A stretch of DNA of 64,000 bases from Oribacterium sp. P6A1 (GTDB lineage: Bacteria; Bacillota; Clostridia; Lachnospirales; Lachnospiraceae): positions 124,001 to 188,000 of the forward strand of contig NZ_JNKO01000002.1 in assembly GCF_000702885.1 (NCBI RefSeq), written 5' to 3'. A model generated the notes under the pieces. It saw only the letters and a program-made list of their open reading frames with translations. It was not told the origin of the DNA and did not search any database. Shown one piece after another: positions 60,663-64,000 of this stretch. Both the position numbers and the translations under genes were made by a program. Every line of letters starts with the position of its first letter. Within the stretch, counting starts at the first letter, position 1.

Positions 60663-61652
60663 ATGAAAACAGTAGATGTTATCATACCCACATATAAGCC
60701 GGGGGAAAAATTCATAAGGCAGCAGAGGATGCTTCAGAAGCAGACCTATCCCGTAAACAGGATTATCATAGTGAACACCGAGGCTGAATTTTTGGACAGA
60801 AGCCTGCTTAAAGACTATGCCAATGTTTCCGTAACAGACATTTCCGCTTCGGAGTTCGATCATGGCGCCACCAGAAATCTGGGAGTGTCACTGTCCAAAG
60901 CGGATTATTTTCTGCTTATGACAGATGATGCAGTTCCAAAGGATGAAAAACTGGTGGAGCATCTTGTGGGAATGATGGAAAGAAAAAGCCTTAATGATTT
61001 AAGGGCAGAAAAAGACACCGCTTCTTATGATGCAGGTACAGGCCGTGATGAGGAGAAGAGCTGTGAGATAGCCGCTGTATACGGAAGACAGCTTGCTACC
61101 GTGGAAAGCTCGGAGGATGAGAAGTACTCAAGAAGTTTTAACTATCCGGACAGTTCCTTTGTAAAGACCATTGAAGATCTGCCTAGGCTTGGTATCAAAA
61201 CATTTTTTGAATCCAACGTATGCTGTCTTTACAGAAGAGATGTGTTTGAAAAACTGAAGGGTTTTCCGGAGCACACCATCTTTAATGAGGACATGATATA
61301 TTGCAGTAAGATGCTGAGAGCCGGATACGCCAGCGCATATTGTGCGGAGGCAGAAGTATTCCATGCACACAACTATAGCGGAATACAGCAGCTTAGACGT
61401 AATTTCGATCTGGGAGTATCCCAGGCGGATAATCCTGAGGTATTCGGAGGTTTAAGATCCGAGGGAGAGGGAATAAAGCTGGTAAAAGGAAATGCTTTAT
61501 CTCTTTTGAAAAAGGGAAAGATCTTATCCACTGTAAGACTTATCTTTATATCTGCATGCAAGTATTTGGGATATCGTCTGGGAAAGAACTATAAAAAGCT
61601 GTCCCGTAAGACTATCATGAAGCTGACCATGAATAAGCATTATTGGGACTGA
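60663..61652 (+). CDS. Glycosyltransferase family 2 (rhamnosyltransferase-like)
   Basis: A 329-residue GT2 enzyme. VDVIIPTYKPGEKF, the FDHGATRNLG block and MTDDAVPKDEKL are typical of rhamnosyltransferase-like GT2 proteins, and HNYSGIQQLRRNFDLGVSQ near residue 240 supports it. An insert of Glu/Asp/Lys-rich residues lies around 115-135. Its ATG immediately follows the flippase stop codon. Confidence 0.88.
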   Translation: MKTVDVIIPTYKPGEKFIRQQRMLQKQTYPVNRIIIVNTEAEFLDRSLLKDYANVSVTDISASEFDHGATRNLGVSLSKADYFLLMTDDAVPKDEKLVEHLVGMMERKSLNDLRAEKDTASYDAGTGRDEEKSCEIAAVYGRQLATVESSEDEKYSRSFNYPDSSFVKTIEDLPRLGIKTFFESNVCCLYRRDVFEKLKGFPEHTIFNEDMIYCSKMLRAGYASAYCAEAEVFHAHNYSGIQQLRRNFDLGVSQADNPEVFGGLRSEGEGIKLVKGNALSLLKKGKILSTVRLIFISACKYLGYRLGKNYKKLSRKTIMKLTMNKHYWD

Positions 61653-61757
61653 AGGTTTATATTTTGTGATGATTTCCCGGAATGAACAGGTTATGGGGCA
61701 GGACGGGTCTTATACTGATTTCCCGGGATCATCACTTCATAAAGGAGATTTATCGTT

Positions 61758-62195
61758 ATGATGACGCCGCTTTTCAGAGTAGTGCTGGTGGCAGTATCTG
61801 TTGCAACGCTGTGGATAGTGCTTGGCAGGATACGTAAGTCAAAATTAAATATAGAGGACTCTATTTTCTGGATACTGCTGGTATTCATGTTCGTGGTCTT
61901 CGCGGTATTCCCTTCGGTGCCGGACACTCTGGCAGGCCTTTTGGGAATCTACAGTACCGCGAATTTTCTGTTCCTTTTCATGATATTCATACTGATCATG
62001 AGGCTTTTTTCCATGAGTATGCGGGTGAGTTCACTTGAGGACAAGGTGAGAAGTCTCGTTCAGGAGATAGCCCTGAGAGATAAGATGAAAATGGATGAGA
62101 AAGAGGCGGGAGCCGCGGTTAAGGACCTTTCGGAAGAAGAGGCTCCTGTGAATAGCGTGATATCAAAGGAAAAGTCCGAAGGACAGGGTGAATGA
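61758..62195 (+). CDS. DUF2304 membrane protein
   Basis: A 145-residue small membrane protein with three hydrophobic segments (about 5-22, 36-58, 66-88) and a charged coiled tail, matching DUF2304. This family usually sits beside DPM1-like GT2 genes and is thought to assist them; here one is at 58.6 kb. The ATG is at 61758, with a second ATG at 61761, behind AAAGGAGA. A 105-nt gap separates it from the preceding GT2. Confidence 0.85.
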   Translation: MMTPLFRVVLVAVSVATLWIVLGRIRKSKLNIEDSIFWILLVFMFVVFAVFPSVPDTLAGLLGIYSTANFLFLFMIFILIMRLFSMSMRVSSLEDKVRSLVQEIALRDKMKMDEKEAGAAVKDLSEEEAPVNSVISKEKSEGQGE

Positions 62196-62196
62196 T

Positions 62197-63480
62197 ATGG
62201 CCGAAGGTAAACAGAGATCGCTTTTATGGGATATCTTTAAGGGATTCGGAATAATATTCATTGTGTTTGGCCATACCGGAAAGGTGGGGGGAGCCATAGT
62301 TTATCTTTTTCATCTGGCTCTTTTCTTTTTTGTGACGGGATATTTTTTTAATGAGGAAAAGTATGGCGACAGGCCCTTTGTTTATCTGGGACACCGTATA
62401 GCAGGGGCATGGCCCAAGTATGTGTTCTACTGTACTTTCTTTGCTCTTACTCACAACTATGCGGTCATTCATGGACTTATGACAGAGGGCTCGGTGATTT
62501 ACGGTACTTCCGAATTCATACAATCGGTTATGGGAAGTATGGTCTTTGAAAGACCGGAGCTGTATTCGGGACCCATGTGGTTTGTGCCGCTGTGGCTTTT
62601 GGGAGCCGGTCTCTTTGCAGGAGTGGTACATGTGTCGGGAGGACTCGCGGAGTATCTGGTGAAGCTTAGGATAAAGACCTCTTTCAGAAGGATTGATAAA
62701 AAGGTGATGGGAACTGTAGAGGATGGTCCTTCGGCATCTTCCGACGGGAAGGATAAAAATCCGGGACCGGAATTGACGCAAAAGAGGAAGAGGAGAGTAA
62801 GCTCCTATGAAGTTCTGAAACAGGCGGTTGTTGTCATTCTGACAGCTGCGTGTATAGTTGTGGGGCAGTTCGCGGTGGATAATGGAATAAATATTCTTTA
62901 TCACATGGAACTTGCATTTGTGATTGAACCGTTTTTTGCCCTTGGGTATTTTATGCGGAAGTATCTTCCGGATATTCAGGAGAAGCTTCCGGTTCCATTG
63001 ATGATTGTTCTTTCTGCAGTGATATTCTATATTTTTACAAGGTTTATCGAAGCCGGAATATGGTTTGATCTTGCAAGTCAGCTTATATTCGGAATGTGGT
63101 TTTATGTGGGCGGAATACTGGGAATAGTATTTACCATATTTATCTCAAAACTCCTTGAGAAAATCAGGATTCCGGATGAAGCGATGAAGAAGATTCCCAT
63201 AATAAAAAATGCCGCAAATCCCATTGCGGGACTTGTGGCTCTTGCAGGGCGTTACAGCTTTGATATTATGGCTCTTCATATTTTTGTGTTTAAGATGCTG
63301 GACATGGTGCTGAGAAAGGTCTATTACCATGATCCGGGGATGAGTCTGTCACAGTATCCCTCACCCCTGTCCATGGAGTGGTGGATACTGTACCTTGTGG
63401 TAGCAGTGATGGTTCCTCTTTTGGCCGGTGTGATTTCAGACAAAGTAAAGTCGGCTGTCAAAGCCGGTTTAAGGCATTGA
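62197..63480 (+). CDS. Acyltransferase family 3 membrane protein (fucose-4-O-acetylase-like)
   Basis: A 427-residue protein with about ten membrane segments and a charged cytosolic loop around residues 155-200 with basic Lys/Arg clusters. The N-terminal WDIFKGFGIIFIVFGHTGKVGG carries the conserved His of acyltransferase-3 and FVTGYFFNEEKYG follows. It likely acylates a surface sugar. The ATG at 62197 is chosen; a GTG at 62188 would overlap the DUF2304 stop. Its 3' end overlaps the convergent gene by 23 bp. Confidence 0.85.
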   Translation: MAEGKQRSLLWDIFKGFGIIFIVFGHTGKVGGAIVYLFHLALFFFVTGYFFNEEKYGDRPFVYLGHRIAGAWPKYVFYCTFFALTHNYAVIHGLMTEGSVIYGTSEFIQSVMGSMVFERPELYSGPMWFVPLWLLGAGLFAGVVHVSGGLAEYLVKLRIKTSFRRIDKKVMGTVEDGPSASSDGKDKNPGPELTQKRKRRVSSYEVLKQAVVVILTAACIVVGQFAVDNGINILYHMELAFVIEPFFALGYFMRKYLPDIQEKLPVPLMIVLSAVIFYIFTRFIEAGIWFDLASQLIFGMWFYVGGILGIVFTIFISKLLEKIRIPDEAMKKIPIIKNAANPIAGLVALAGRYSFDIMALHIFVFKMLDMVLRKVYYHDPGMSLSQYPSPLSMEWWILYLVVAVMVPLLAGVISDKVKSAVKAGLRH

Positions 63481-64000
63481 CCAAAAAACGGATTATTCTG
63501 TTCTGAAGCTTTCCTACGGTCATTTCATAGATGGGAGCCGTTATGAAAAGTGCTGTGAAAGTAGCTGCTGCGATGATGATAAATTCCTTACTGTAGGAAA
63601 TGCGGTTCACCATCAGGATGTAGAGCTTCAGGGAAAGACAGCATATCAGCGGAAAGTGAATAAGGTATACCGAAAAGTTAGTTGGAGCGAGGCGTTTCAT
63701 GATGCCTGGCTCCAATATTTTTTGCAGAAAACTGCAGTTCATGATACCCATGATAATGAAAAAGCTGAATCCGATGACCCAGTACATATTCCATGTAAAG
63801 TAAGGGAGAAGCTCCGGAAAGTGCCTGTGAACAAAGGGGCTTATGAAATTCACGAGTCCTCCCGCATCCAGTATGATGGGTATCAGAGCTGCCATCATAA
63901 AGATCAGATCATAGACCGGTGTTCCGCTGCCGCCGGTTTTCAGTTTTTCTTTTATGAATTTGTCGAGATGCATCATCACCGAGCCGAGAAGTACCAGCAC
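63458..64000 (-). CDS. Acyltransferase family 3 membrane protein, partial (N-terminus beyond the window)
   Basis: The C-terminal 180 residues of a polytopic membrane protein with at least four hydrophobic segments. The layout (WNMYWVIGFSFFIIMG, NFSVYLIHFPLICC) matches the C-terminal half of acyltransferase-3 proteins. The reading frame is open at the window edge, so the true start lies outside. It is convergent with the acyltransferase gene at 62-63 kb and overlaps it by 23 bp. Confidence 0.75.
   Translation of the reverse strand: MLVLLGSVMMHLDKFIKEKLKTGGSGTPVYDLIFMMAALIPIILDAGGLVNFISPFVHRHFPELLPYFTWNMYWVIGFSFFIIMGIMNCSFLQKILEPGIMKRLAPTNFSVYLIHFPLICCLSLKLYILMVNRISYSKEFIIIAAATFTALFITAPIYEMTVGKLQNRIIRFLVNALNRL

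Overview
The window looks like chromosomal DNA of an anaerobic Clostridia member, most likely Lachnospiraceae (Butyrivibrio/Pseudobutyrivibrio-like). The reasons are strong AGGAGG-type ribosome binding sites, many intrinsic terminators, a TPP riboswitch on cytX, DUF4358, DUF4317 and DUF2232 proteins, an [FeFe] hydrogenase beside a GltD-like flavoprotein, and secreted proteins with Thr/Ala/Glu-rich linkers. This placement is inference from gene content; no rRNA lies in the window. I see no transposase, integrase, phage gene or CRISPR array.

Layout. 1-8.8 kb: a small membrane protein, the TPP-riboswitch-controlled transporter cytX, then a co-directional run of a formyltransferase-fold protein, a SpoIIE/RsbU-type phosphatase, an EamA transporter, an ECF S-like membrane protein and a Cache-GGDEF diguanylate cyclase. 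9.1-14.7 kb: a NuoF-like/GltD-like flavoprotein overlapping a complete [FeFe] hydrogenase, then a Crp/Fnr regulator and a YybS-type membrane protein. 14.9-23 kb: a cytidylate kinase-like protein, argC, ilvD, a 2-hydroxyacid dehydrogenase, and a secreted flavin reductase divergent from a LysR regulator. 23.2-31.7 kb: an envelope-modification region with three secreted SGNH-hydrolase paralogs, a DUF4358 lipoprotein, an MBOAT acyltransferase and a DHHW protein, interrupted by tRNA-Gly and a flavin reductase. 31.8-38.8 kb: M3 oligopeptidase, polysaccharide deacetylase, RsuA-type pseudouridine synthase, DUF4317 protein and mnmA. 39-64 kb: a large surface-polysaccharide locus (rmlA, rmlB, rmlD, a GlmM-type mutase, at least seven glycosyltransferases, two flippases, DegT aminotransferase, ATP-grasp ligase, DUF2304 protein, three acyltransferases, an L,D-transpeptidase), with leuA embedded.

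How the parts fit. Much of the window builds and decorates the cell surface: dTDP-sugar supply, glycosyl transfer, flipping, O-acylation, de-N-acetylation and wall cross-linking. The energy genes suggest fermentative redox balancing with H2 and possibly an organic alkene as electron sinks.

The most novel signals are not protein genes. Two unrelated families of intergenic structured elements each occur twice. Family 1 (19543-19697 and 49389-49542) is a three-tier stem with long identical internal-loop blocks and compensatory base changes. Family 2 (1147-1236 and 22996-23086) is a two-hairpin element that in both copies starts just behind a terminator T-tract, again with compensatory changes. 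Both deserve covariance-model searches.
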